Assembly: GCF_001675165.1 (NCBI RefSeq)
Contig: NZ_LROS01000010.1
Span: forward strand, 27,438 to 91,437
From: Clostridium ragsdalei P11
Lineage (GTDB): Bacteria > Bacillota > Clostridia > Clostridiales > Clostridiaceae
Reading direction: 5' to 3'
DNA length: 64,000 bases
Below are positions 8,330-16,344 of this stretch, in pieces; position 1 is the first letter of the stretch; the number at the start of each line of letters is the position of its first letter. The notes below the pieces were generated by a model. The model was not told the origin of the DNA. It did no database searches and saw nothing but the letters and a program-made list of their open reading frames with translations. A program made the translations under genes and the position numbers.

Positions 8330-9097
8330 ATGAAGTTATTAGAAGTAAATAATTTAAAGAAAATATATTCATCAAGATTTGGAGGAAACCAGGTTCAAGC
8401 TTTAAGTAATGTAACCTTTTCAGTGGAAAAAGGAGAATATGTAGCAATTATGGGAGAGTCAGGTTCGGGAAAAACTACATTACTTAACATACTGGCATCT
8501 TTAGATAAGCCAACCAGCGGTGAGATTTTACTGCAGGGTAAGAATATTGTAGCAATTAAAGAAAGTGAAATAACTGCATTTCGTAGAGAAAATTTAGGTT
8601 TTGTATTTCAAGACTTTAACTTACTTGATACCTTTTCTTTAAAAGATAATATTTTTTTACCACTTGTTTTATCAAGAAAATCTTATGGAGAAATGGCAAA
8701 AAGATTGAAGCCTATTGCAGGAAAATTGGGAATAGAGAATATACTAGAAAAATTCCCTTATGAGGTATCAGGAGGTCAAAAACAGAGGGCAGCTGTTGCC
8801 AGGGCGCTAATTACAGATCCACAGCTTATTTTAGCAGATGAACCCACAGGGGCTCTTGATTCAAAATCAACAGATCAGCTTTTAAAATTATTTTCAGAGA
8901 TTAATAATGAAGGGCAGACAATTGTTATGGTTACTCACAGTACAAAGGCAGCAAGTCATGCAGGAAGAGTACTTTTTATAAAAGATGGAGAGGTGTTTCA
9001 TCAGCTTTATAGGGGTTCCATGTCAAAAGAAGAAATGTTTGAAAAAATCTCCAATACACTTACGGTGATTACTACTGGAGGTGCGGCAAATGAATAA
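8330..9097 (+). CDS. Antimicrobial-peptide ABC transporter ATPase, BceA type
   Basis: 255 residues. Walker A GESGSGKTT (about 41-49), Q-loop FVFQDFN, signature VSGGQKQR and Walker [13 protein letters not shown] are all intact. The build is that of MacB/BceA-type ATPases paired with a ten-helix permease. Such transporters detoxify or sense cell-wall-active peptides (bacitracin-like, lantibiotics) at the membrane. The start follows GGGGAGGAAG. It overlaps the permease gene by 8 nt. Expression is probably controlled by the regulator at 2270-2941 through the operator at 8222. Confidence 0.92.
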   Translation: MKLLEVNNLKKIYSSRFGGNQVQALSNVTFSVEKGEYVAIMGESGSGKTTLLNILASLDKPTSGEILLQGKNIVAIKESEITAFRRENLGFVFQDFNLLDTFSLKDNIFLPLVLSRKSYGEMAKRLKPIAGKLGIENILEKFPYEVSGGQKQRAAVARALITDPQLILADEPTGALDSKSTDQLLKLFSEINNEGQTIVMVTHSTKAASHAGRVLFIKDGEVFHQLYRGSMSKEEMFEKISNTLTVITTGGAANE

Positions 9098-11033
9098 GCT
9101 GTTTTATCCGAGACTTGCAGTAATAAACATAAAAAAGAATAGTAAAACATATTTTCCATTTATACTCACTTGTATATGTACAATTATGATGTTTTACATA
9201 ATGCATGCAATTTCAATAAACAAAGGACTGGATGGAGCAAGTGGATCTGAGAGCCTAAAAACGCTTCTTTTTTTGGGAACAATAGTAATAGGAATTTTTT
9301 CAGCTATATTTCTTTTTTATACAAATAGTTTCCTTATTAAAAGGCGAAAAAAAGAAATTGGACTGTATAATGTGTTGGGTCTTGAAAAAAAGCATATTGC
9401 AAAAATATTATGCTTTGAGTGTATTTTTACTTCCATTATCAGTTTAACGGTTGGACTTATTGGTGGAATTATTTTAAATAAGCTTATGTTTCTTCTGCTC
9501 ATAAAGATGCTTAATTTTAAAGTATCCTTTGGATTTTCTATTTCGGTGCCGTCTATCATAAAAACTTTGATTGTTTTTTGCAGCATTTTCTTTGTAACAT
9601 TATTATCAAATTTATTTCAGATTAAAATATTAAAGCCTATTGAACTTTTAAAAGGGTCAGAGCAGGGGGAAAAAGAACCAAAAACAAAATGGATTATGAC
9701 TATTATAGGATTGGCAGCTCTTTGCGGTGGATATGGAATAGCTTTAAATGTAAAATCACCGCTTGCAGCTCTTACCTTATTCTTTGGTGCAGTTATTCTG
9801 GTTATGATAGGAACTTATGCACTCTTTACAGCAGGAAGCATTGCAGTATTAAAATTTCTCAGAAAGCAGAAGAACTTTTACTATAAGACAGGTCATTTTA
9901 TATCTGTTTCCGGTATGATGTATAGAATGAAACAAAATGCAGTAGGGCTTGCAAACATTTGTATCTTAAGTACTGCTGTACTTGTCATGCTTTCAACTAC
10001 GATTTCTTTATATATAGGTATGGAAGACTCTCTAAAACTTCGATATCCAAGAGATATAATGATAAGTACTAGAGAAAGTAATAAGAATCAGATACAAAAG
10101 TTGGATGAAGTTTTAAATTCTAGTTTAAAAAATAATAAAGTAAATATGAAAGATAAGCTTTATTATCTTGATAATAGCTTTGAAGCTGTAAAAAAAGATG
10201 GCAAATTTTTATCTGTCAAAAAAAATCTTGGCAATTCAAATATTTCTATGATAGAGGCTATTCCTGTTTCAGATTACAATAGATTAGAAGGAAAGAATAT
10301 TACTCTTCAAGATAATGAAGTAATTCTTTTCTCAAAAGTAAAAAATTATACTAGCGATACAATTAATATTGATAATAAAAGTTTTAAAGTTAAACAGAGA
10401 TTGGATAAACCAGTATCTAGTTTAAATAATGCTATGACGGATATGGTAGATACCTATGTGATATTTGTAAATAATATAGATACTGTAGGAAAAAATGGAT
10501 TCAAGGAATACACAATTGGATTTAATATTAATGGTGCAAATAAAGAAATATTATCAATATCTGATAAGTTAAATAAAAAGTTTTCAGAAAATAAAATTAA
10601 AGTTAATGCCGAAAGTGCTGCAGCTGGCAGGGAAGGATTTCTTTCTCTATATGGCGGTTTGTTCTTCTTAGGAATATTTTTAGGTGCATTATTCTTAATG
10701 GCAACAGTGCTTATTATTTACTATAAGCAGATATCAGAGGGATATGAGGATAAGGAACGTTTTGAAATCATGCAGAAAGTGGGAATGGATAAAAGTGAAA
10801 TAAAGAAAACCATAAGAAGTCAGGTATTAATGGTATTTTTCCTGCCTCTTGTTTTCACAGTAATCCATATTGCCTTTGCATTTCCAATGATTACAAAGAT
10901 GCTTGCTGTTTTAGGTCTGAAAAATGTAAATTTATTTATACTTTCAACTGCAGGAACGATAGTTGTTTTTGCAACAATTTATACAATTGTGTTTTCTTTG
11001 ACAGCCAGGGTATATTATAAAATTGTTGAATAA
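9090..11033 (+). CDS. Antimicrobial-peptide ABC transporter permease, BceB type
   Basis: 647 residues. Helices near residues 15-40 and 50-80 start the first FtsX-like unit (KRRKKEIGLYNVLGLEKKHI). Further helices lie at 105-170 and 200-250, and around 290. A large extracellular domain follows (about 310-515), then three C-terminal helices (520-645). This ten-helix plan with a ~200-residue outer domain between helices 7 and 8 defines BceB permeases; the outer domain determines peptide specificity. A GTG at 9081 is in frame, but GGAGG (9077-9081) is correctly spaced for ATG 9090. Confidence 0.92.
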   Translation: MNKLFYPRLAVINIKKNSKTYFPFILTCICTIMMFYIMHAISINKGLDGASGSESLKTLLFLGTIVIGIFSAIFLFYTNSFLIKRRKKEIGLYNVLGLEKKHIAKILCFECIFTSIISLTVGLIGGIILNKLMFLLLIKMLNFKVSFGFSISVPSIIKTLIVFCSIFFVTLLSNLFQIKILKPIELLKGSEQGEKEPKTKWIMTIIGLAALCGGYGIALNVKSPLAALTLFFGAVILVMIGTYALFTAGSIAVLKFLRKQKNFYYKTGHFISVSGMMYRMKQNAVGLANICILSTAVLVMLSTTISLYIGMEDSLKLRYPRDIMISTRESNKNQIQKLDEVLNSSLKNNKVNMKDKLYYLDNSFEAVKKDGKFLSVKKNLGNSNISMIEAIPVSDYNRLEGKNITLQDNEVILFSKVKNYTSDTINIDNKSFKVKQRLDKPVSSLNNAMTDMVDTYVIFVNNIDTVGKNGFKEYTIGFNINGANKEILSISDKLNKKFSENKIKVNAESAAAGREGFLSLYGGLFFLGIFLGALFLMATVLIIYYKQISEGYEDKERFEIMQKVGMDKSEIKKTIRSQVLMVFFLPLVFTVIHIAFAFPMITKMLAVLGLKNVNLFILSTAGTIVVFATIYTIVFSLTARVYYKIVE

Positions 11034-11045
11034 TATGAAGTGTAA

Positions 11046-11086
11046 CCACCAATTGGCAATATATTGAGCCAGTTGGTGGCTTTTTA
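11046..11086 (+). terminator. Terminator after the BceAB-type operon
   Basis: CCACCAATTGGC pairs with GCCAGTTGGTGG (one G-U) around a 10-nt loop and is followed by CTTTTTATTTT. It can serve the convergent MFS gene as well. Confidence 0.8.
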
Positions 11087-11093
11087 TTTTACT

Positions 11094-12296
11094 TTAGAAA
11101 TACGAAGAGCAAGTCCTTTTATTGTATATAGCATAAGCAAAAATTCCACAAAGTAATGCTAAAGCACTAAAATTAAACAACCATTTATAACCCAATGAGG
11201 AAGCAATAGTTCCTCCTAGCAAAGGACCTAGGCCTTGACCCAGGTTAGCACCAATAAAAAAAGTACTTGAAGCTAGTCCCTTTTTTTGACTTCCCAATTT
11301 ATGAAAACACTCTGCTTGTAGAGCAGGTTGTGCAGTTCCCTGTCCAAATGCTTTAAAAATAGCTGCCAGAAGTATCATCCAAAGTGCACTTGCATGAGCT
11401 ATTAGAAGTGCTTCTGTGATGCTGAACAATAATGCCGGATACATAACAGTTGAAAGTCCCTTTTTATCATACAGTTTTCCAGACATTGGTCTTGTGAAAA
11501 TAAGAAACAATGCATTTACTGTGAAATACATTCCAATTCCATTTATCTTACGCTCTTCACCTAGTAAAACTAAAAATGAAGTGGCAAGTCCATTTCCCAT
11601 AAAAAATAAGCCGCCAATTAAAGATAGTGGCAATATTTTAAATGCAATAATATCTTTTAAATGAATGGCATGTTTTTTGTCTACTGTATTTTTTATAGAT
11701 ATCTGATTTTTACTTGGCAAAAAATTCATACACACTGCAGCTATTATAATTAGTACTGCTGATACTATAAAGGTTTTGGACATTCCGAATCGATTAGAAG
11801 CTTCTATTCCTATTTCGGGACCAAAGGCAGTTGCAATAATTTGACTGATTCCAAGATAACCTATACCTTCTCCCATTTTATTTTTTGGTATGAAATCAGT
11901 TGCCCAGGCGATACTTGTTGCACTAGTTATACTGAAACTAGCACCATGTATTATTCGGAAAAAAATTATAAATGTAATATTAGGTGACAAGCCATAACCT
12001 AATGTTGCAATTCCGTTTATAAAAGTACCAATTATCATTACATATTTTTTGCTAGTTCTATCTGAGAGTATTCCACCAAATGGCCCAATAAGCAGTGCTG
12101 TAAATGAAAATAAACCTACAATTATGCCTGCAGTGCTTAGAGAGGCACCTAAATTTGAAGTGTACTTTGCTAAAAGTGGAAAAACAAGATAAAATGCCAT
12201 GAATGTAAGGGTATTAATCGCTAATAGGGCAATAAAATTGAAGTTCCACAGTTTCATATCTTTTTTTGTTTCTAAATTTGATTTTGTTTCTGTCAT
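11094..12296 (-). CDS. Major facilitator superfamily exporter (first of a paralogous pair)
   Basis: 400 residues, 12 predicted membrane helices. The loop 2-3 motif reads GGILSDRTSKKYVMI (the MFS GxxxDRxGRR type). The end of helix 5 has GATSIAWATD/GEGIGYLGIS, as in DHA1-type drug/H+ antiporters. It is closely similar along its whole length to the next gene upstream (12407-13615), sharing LWNF, GEGIG and GxxLGxGLGPxxGGTIA, so the two arose by duplication. A strong promoter and an 11-bp inverted repeat lie in front of it, implying repressor control. The substrate is not predictable. Confidence 0.9.
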   Translation of the reverse strand: MTETKSNLETKKDMKLWNFNFIALLAINTLTFMAFYLVFPLLAKYTSNLGASLSTAGIIVGLFSFTALLIGPFGGILSDRTSKKYVMIIGTFINGIATLGYGLSPNITFIIFFRIIHGASFSITSATSIAWATDFIPKNKMGEGIGYLGISQIIATAFGPEIGIEASNRFGMSKTFIVSAVLIIIAAVCMNFLPSKNQISIKNTVDKKHAIHLKDIIAFKILPLSLIGGLFFMGNGLATSFLVLLGEERKINGIGMYFTVNALFLIFTRPMSGKLYDKKGLSTVMYPALLFSITEALLIAHASALWMILLAAIFKAFGQGTAQPALQAECFHKLGSQKKGLASSTFFIGANLGQGLGPLLGGTIASSLGYKWLFNFSALALLCGIFAYAIYNKRTCSSYF

Positions 12297-12329
12297 ATAT
12301 AAATTCTTTCACCTCTAAATAATTAAATA

Positions 12330-12360
12330 TGTTAGAAATCTAACAATTTGATTTCTAACA
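12330..12360 (-). promoter_or_regulatory. Inverted-repeat operator in the MFS exporter promoter
   Basis: TGTTAGAAATC and GATTTCTAACA form a perfect 11-bp inverted repeat with a 9-bp spacer. A nested dyad, GTTAGA-AA-TCTAAC, lies at 12331-12344. It sits just downstream of the reverse-strand -10 box, where a MarR- or TetR-type repressor would block transcription. No such regulator gene is adjacent. Confidence 0.55.
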
Positions 12361-12365
12361 TTTAT

Positions 12366-12392
12366 ATTATACCTTACTAAAACCCATGTCAA
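12366..12392 (-). promoter_or_regulatory. Promoter of the first MFS gene
   Basis: Read on the reverse strand, a consensus TTGACA (12392-12387) is followed after 15 nt by TATAAT (12371-12366), or after 17 nt by TAATAT. The operator-like repeat starts a few bases downstream. Confidence 0.55.
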
Positions 12393-12406
12393 CTAAGGAT
12401 AAGTTT

Positions 12407-13615
12407 TTAATTATTATTTAAATTTTCACTAACAATTTTGGACTTTGCTTTTTTTGCATTTAATGTATGCAAATAGTATATAACTATTCCAGAAAACAAT
12501 AGTGCAGCACAAATATAAAAAACAGAAGTTAAACCAAATTTACCGGCTATGGTTCCTCCTATAATTGGTCCCAGTCCTTGTCCAGCATCATATCCAATAA
12601 AATAAGTACTTGTGGCAATACCTACTCTACTAGGACCTAGCTTTTTAACACAAGTAGCTTGCAGTGCTGGTGAAAGTGAACTTTGTCCTATTCCATAGAG
12701 AACTGCTACTATTAGTATCATCCAAAGAGATGAGGAAATTACTAATAATAGTGATGCGGCCATAGCCATGATAAAAGCAGGAAATGCTATAATTGACAAA
12801 CCTTTATTATCAAGAAGTTTACCTGAAAGTGGCCTGATAATAAGAATTACAATGGCATTTACGGTAAAGTAATAACCGATATTTGAGATATGTCTCTCAT
12901 CACCTAGCAAAGCTAAAAAGCTTCCGATAACTCCATTCATAAATGTAAATAAACAAGCAAGAACAGCAAAAACAATCAGTTCCTTGGCAAAAAAATCACT
13001 AATTTTAATATGAAGCTTACTTACATTTAAATTTTCTTTATTTGGCGCATTATATGGAATTATGGTCATAAGAGCTGCTGCAATCATAACAATAATACAA
13101 GATAAATAAAATACATACTTAAATCCAAATCGTGATGAAATCTCCAGTCCAAGATTTGGACTTATTGCAGTTGCCAAAATATATCCAAGGCCCATGAAAC
13201 CTATTCCCTCACCTATCCTTTCTTTCGGCATATATGTTGTAGATAGAGCATTAATTACTGTAACACTTACTGAAAATGATATGCCCTGAATAATTCTAAA
13301 GAAAAAAAGAGTATATATGTTGTACGAGATTTTTAAACCTAATGCGGAAACCGCCAGAAATATGGTTGAAACAATTAATAAATGTTTCTTGTTGAATCTG
13401 TCAGTTGAAAATCCAGCAAATGGACGAATAATAATAGATGTAATTGCAAAAATACCAGCAACTAAACCTGCTATGGACATTGTTGCACCTAAACTAATTG
13501 TATACTTAGGTAGTATTGGTGTCATCATAGTGAAACCAATAAAGACGAGAGCATTTATTAGTAGCATTAGAATAAATGAAAAGTTCCATAGATTTTCTGT
13601 TTTTGATTGTTCCAT
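12407..13615 (-). CDS. Major facilitator superfamily exporter (second of a paralogous pair)
   Basis: 402 residues, 12 predicted membrane helices. The MFS loop motif appears as AGFSTDRFNKKHLLI, and the helix 4-5 region GEGIGFMGLGYILAT parallels the neighbour gene. The frame opens with TTG at 13630, but GGGGG at 13619-13623 is correctly placed for ATG 13615. It has its own upstream region, containing TAGATG-AAA-CATCTA, so the two exporters may be separately controlled. It is probably a drug or metabolite exporter. Confidence 0.9.
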   Translation of the reverse strand: MEQSKTENLWNFSFILMLLINALVFIGFTMMTPILPKYTISLGATMSIAGLVAGIFAITSIIIRPFAGFSTDRFNKKHLLIVSTIFLAVSALGLKISYNIYTLFFFRIIQGISFSVSVTVINALSTTYMPKERIGEGIGFMGLGYILATAISPNLGLEISSRFGFKYVFYLSCIIVMIAAALMTIIPYNAPNKENLNVSKLHIKISDFFAKELIVFAVLACLFTFMNGVIGSFLALLGDERHISNIGYYFTVNAIVILIIRPLSGKLLDNKGLSIIAFPAFIMAMAASLLLVISSSLWMILIVAVLYGIGQSSLSPALQATCVKKLGPSRVGIATSTYFIGYDAGQGLGPIIGGTIAGKFGLTSVFYICAALLFSGIVIYYLHTLNAKKAKSKIVSENLNNN

Positions 13616-13652
13616 AAAATCATCCCCCAAGATTATTTTAATAATATAGTTA

Positions 13653-13667
13653 TAGATGAAACATCTA
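13653..13667 (-). promoter_or_regulatory. Small inverted repeat in the leader of the second MFS gene
   Basis: TAGATG-AAA-CATCTA is a perfect 6-bp inverted repeat 38 nt before the ATG at 13615, in the likely 5' leader. It may be an operator half-site pair; weak evidence. Confidence 0.3.
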
Positions 13668-13781
13668 CGAATACGGCCTAACTTTTATTATACTATAAAT
13701 TGCAAAGTACAAGGATGAATTATGTAAAAATGGGGGAAATAATTAAAAAGTGAAAATAGCAGCTTCAGATACAGAAATGAA

Positions 13782-13889
13782 GTGCCAAAGTATGGAGGAG
13801 CTGAGTATAATAATCCTATAGACAATAGACCTTTAAGTCATTTCTTTAGAACAAGAAGAAAAAGACAGCAAGGAGGATATTATGTGTAA
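13782..13889 (+). CDS. Possible 35-aa basic leader peptide or gene remnant before dapL
   Basis: A reading frame open from about 13741 ends at 13889, overlapping the dapL start by 8 nt. From a GTG at 13782 it encodes 35 residues with protein-like composition (VPKYGGAEYNNPIDNRPLSH, then a tail rich in Arg and Lys and ending GGYYV). There is no convincing ribosome binding site before the GTG. The AAGGAGG that serves dapL lies inside it. It could be a short coupled peptide or the tail of a lost gene; I do not recognise it. Confidence 0.25.
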   Translation: MPKYGGAEYNNPIDNRPLSHFFRTRRKRQQGGYYV

Positions 13890-15096
13890 ATTAAATGATA
13901 ATTATTTAAAATTGCAGGGAAGATATTTGTTTGCAAGTATAGCAAAAAAGGTAGCTAACTTTAAAAAAAGCAATCCGCATAAGAAAATTATTTCGCTTGG
14001 TATTGGTGATGTAACTCAGCCATTGGCACCGGTTATTATAGAGGCACTGCATAGTTCAGTTGATGAAATGGGACATAAGGATACTTTTAAAGGATATGCA
14101 CCGGAATTTGGTTATGAATTTTTAAAAAATGCAATTATAAAAGGTGATTATAACTCCCGTGGTGTGGACATTTCAATAGATGAAGTGTTTATAAATGATG
14201 GAATAAATGCTGATGCTGGTAATATTCAAGAACTATTTAGTGTAGATAATAAGATTGCAGTTTGTGATCCTGTATATCCTGTATATGTAGATTCAAATGT
14301 AATGGCTGGAAGGACAGGAACATATGATAAGGATGCACAAAGGTGGAGTGAAGTTATATATATGTCCTGTACTCCGGATAATAATTTTGTGCCGGATATT
14401 CCAGAAGAAAACCCAGATATTATATATCTATGTTTTCCAAATAATCCAACAGGGACAACGGTTACAAAAGATCAGCTTCAATTTTTGGTTGATTATGCGA
14501 ATAGAGTGGAAGCTGTTATTGTATATGATGGTGCTTATGAAGCATATATTTCAGAAGATAATGTATGTCATACAATTTATGAATGCGATGGTGCAAAAAA
14601 TTGTGCCATTGAGCTTAAAAGCTTTTCAAAAAGAGCTGGATTTACAGGATTAAGGCTTGGATATACGATTGTTCCAAAGGAGCTAAAATGTTCCGGAACT
14701 TCTTTGAATAGACTTTGGGCAAGACGTTATGGAACCAAATACAATGGTACACCATATATAGTTCAGAGGGCAGGAGAAGCCGTTTATTCTGAAACTGGAA
14801 AAGAGCAGATAAAAAAGCAAATTGATTATTATAAGAATAATGCCAAAATCATTATGGAAGGATTAAAAGCAGCAGGTTACTCTGTATACGGAGGTGTAAA
14901 TGCGCCATATGTATGGCTAAAGACACCTAACAATATGACTTCATGGGATTTCTTTTATTACTTATTAGAAAAAGCAAATATTGTAGGTACGCCTGGAAGT
15001 GGATTTGGACCGATGGGGGAAGGATATTTTAGGCTTACAGCTTTTGGAACTTACGAAAATACATTAGAGGCTGTTGAGAGGATTAAGAAACTCTAA
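13882..15096 (+). CDS. dapL: LL-diaminopimelate aminotransferase
   Basis: 404 residues. It converts tetrahydrodipicolinate directly to LL-2,6-diaminopimelate using glutamate, in lysine and peptidoglycan synthesis. DapL features are visible: N-terminal YLKLQGRYLFASIAKKV, ISLGIGDVTQPLAP, the GYAPEFGYEFLK segment, CFPNNPTGT, YDGAYEAYI, and the PLP-lysine region SFSKRAGFTGLRLGYTIVPK. The length matches the family. The start is fixed by AAGGAGG 6 nt upstream. Other DapL proteins usually have SFSKTAGFTG with T instead of R after the lysine, a small difference. It is cytoplasmic. A hairpin inside the repeat at 15117 probably ends its transcript. Confidence 0.92.
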   Translation: MCKLNDNYLKLQGRYLFASIAKKVANFKKSNPHKKIISLGIGDVTQPLAPVIIEALHSSVDEMGHKDTFKGYAPEFGYEFLKNAIIKGDYNSRGVDISIDEVFINDGINADAGNIQELFSVDNKIAVCDPVYPVYVDSNVMAGRTGTYDKDAQRWSEVIYMSCTPDNNFVPDIPEENPDIIYLCFPNNPTGTTVTKDQLQFLVDYANRVEAVIVYDGAYEAYISEDNVCHTIYECDGAKNCAIELKSFSKRAGFTGLRLGYTIVPKELKCSGTSLNRLWARRYGTKYNGTPYIVQRAGEAVYSETGKEQIKKQIDYYKNNAKIIMEGLKAAGYSVYGGVNAPYVWLKTPNNMTSWDFFYYLLEKANIVGTPGSGFGPMGEGYFRLTAFGTYENTLEAVERIKKL

Positions 15097-15116
15097 TAAA
15101 TTAAATTATAGCTGTT

Positions 15117-15210
15117 GTAACTTAGATTATTATGTGCTCTATTCATGGAAGAACTATAAGTGGATTTGAAACAAATCTGTTTATAGTTCTTTTTATGTGG
15201 GGTATTTATT
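15117..15210 (+). repeat. Dispersed ~95-bp hairpin repeat, copy 1
   Basis: It starts GTAACTTAGATTATTATGTG and contains the arms AGAACTATAA...GGATTTG and CAAATC...TTATAGTTCT, followed by TTTTTATG, so it can also act as the dapL terminator. It is nearly identical to 30161-30255; a shorter form lies at 26138-26194. It sits directly upstream of the Wadjet operon. Confidence 0.8.
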
Positions 15211-15330
15211 TAAATTGTTAAGAGATAGTTGAGATGCAGTAGAGTTGGAAAAAGAGGAGTATTTCCTATAGGATAAATTATAGCAATAATATGCTATAAT
15301 TTAAATAAAAAAGCTAAAAGGTGAAGAAAT

Positions 15331-16344
15331 ATGTATCAAGATTTAATCTCCTATTTAAAAAAATATAAGAATAGTACTATAACCTTAGGAAATCTAGAAA
15401 AGTTAGTTCCAGGTAATTATTCATATGATAAATTTGCAGAAAATATCGGAAAGCTAATTAATAATAACATATTGATTGAAAAAAATCCCAAAGATAACAA
15501 TGGTAAAAGGATTCCTCTGCCTTATAAATTTGGAATTAACAAATATGGGTTAAGAAAAGAGCACATAAATAACGTTCAAAGATATATATTGAACATTAGT
15601 AGAGAGATTGATCTTCAGGAATACCTTAATTTAAGTGAGGAAATATGGAATAAAGATATCCCATATATTAGTAAAATCAATAAATACATTGAGGAAAATG
15701 GCATGCCTAAAGATTATGTTACTGCCCAAGAAAGATCCTTTCATATTGTTGGTGATGAAAAATGGATTGGTGAAAAAGGTGGAAAGAAACTTTTAGATAG
15801 AATAAAGTTGTGGGAAAAACTTAATATAATAAATAGTGCAGATCCATTGATGATGGCAGTTAATCCTAAGCAGTTTTCAAGGTCAGAGTATTTACATCTA
15901 GTTGTGGAAAATAAGGCAACTTTTATGGCTTTGATGCAGGTATTAAAGGAAACAGAGTTTACTTCATTAATTTTTGGTTCAGGATGGAAAATAATAGCGG
16001 ATATAGACATGCTGGAAAGACAATTAGGAATAAATGGAAATAATAAAATATATTATTTTGGAGATTTAGACAATGAGGGAATATCCATATGGAATTCTCT
16101 TAATGAGAAAGTGCATACTTACTTGGCAGTTGAATTTTATAGAGAACTGCTTAAAAAGCCTTGCAGCAGGGGAAAAGAAACACAGCAAAAAAATGATAAA
16201 GCTTTAAAAAATTTTGTTAATTTTTTTAGTGAGAAAGAAAAGATAAAGCTGGAAGAAATTTTGAAAAATGGAGAATATCTGCCGCAGGAAGCTTTAAACA
16301 AGGATGAGCTTGGGCACATATGGAGGAATACAGAGTGGATATAA
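15331..16344 (+). CDS. jetD: Wadjet nuclease subunit JetD (TOPRIM, topoisomerase VI-like)
   Basis: 337 residues. The N-terminal ~150 residues are the winged-helix arm typical of DUF3322-type regions. The C-terminal part is a TOPRIM fold with the glutamate in VVENKATF (about 192) and the acidic pair in YYFGDLDNEGISIW (about 245-247). JetD is the DNA-cleaving subunit of Wadjet, which cuts circular plasmid DNA after loop extrusion by the JetABC SMC complex. It is the first gene of the operon, an order seen in some Wadjet subtypes. It overlaps the next gene. The start ATG has AAGGTGAAG upstream. Confidence 0.9.
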   Translation: MYQDLISYLKKYKNSTITLGNLEKLVPGNYSYDKFAENIGKLINNNILIEKNPKDNNGKRIPLPYKFGINKYGLRKEHINNVQRYILNISREIDLQEYLNLSEEIWNKDIPYISKINKYIEENGMPKDYVTAQERSFHIVGDEKWIGEKGGKKLLDRIKLWEKLNIINSADPLMMAVNPKQFSRSEYLHLVVENKATFMALMQVLKETEFTSLIFGSGWKIIADIDMLERQLGINGNNKIYYFGDLDNEGISIWNSLNEKVHTYLAVEFYRELLKKPCSRGKETQQKNDKALKNFVNFFSEKEKIKLEEILKNGEYLPQEALNKDELGHIWRNTEWI

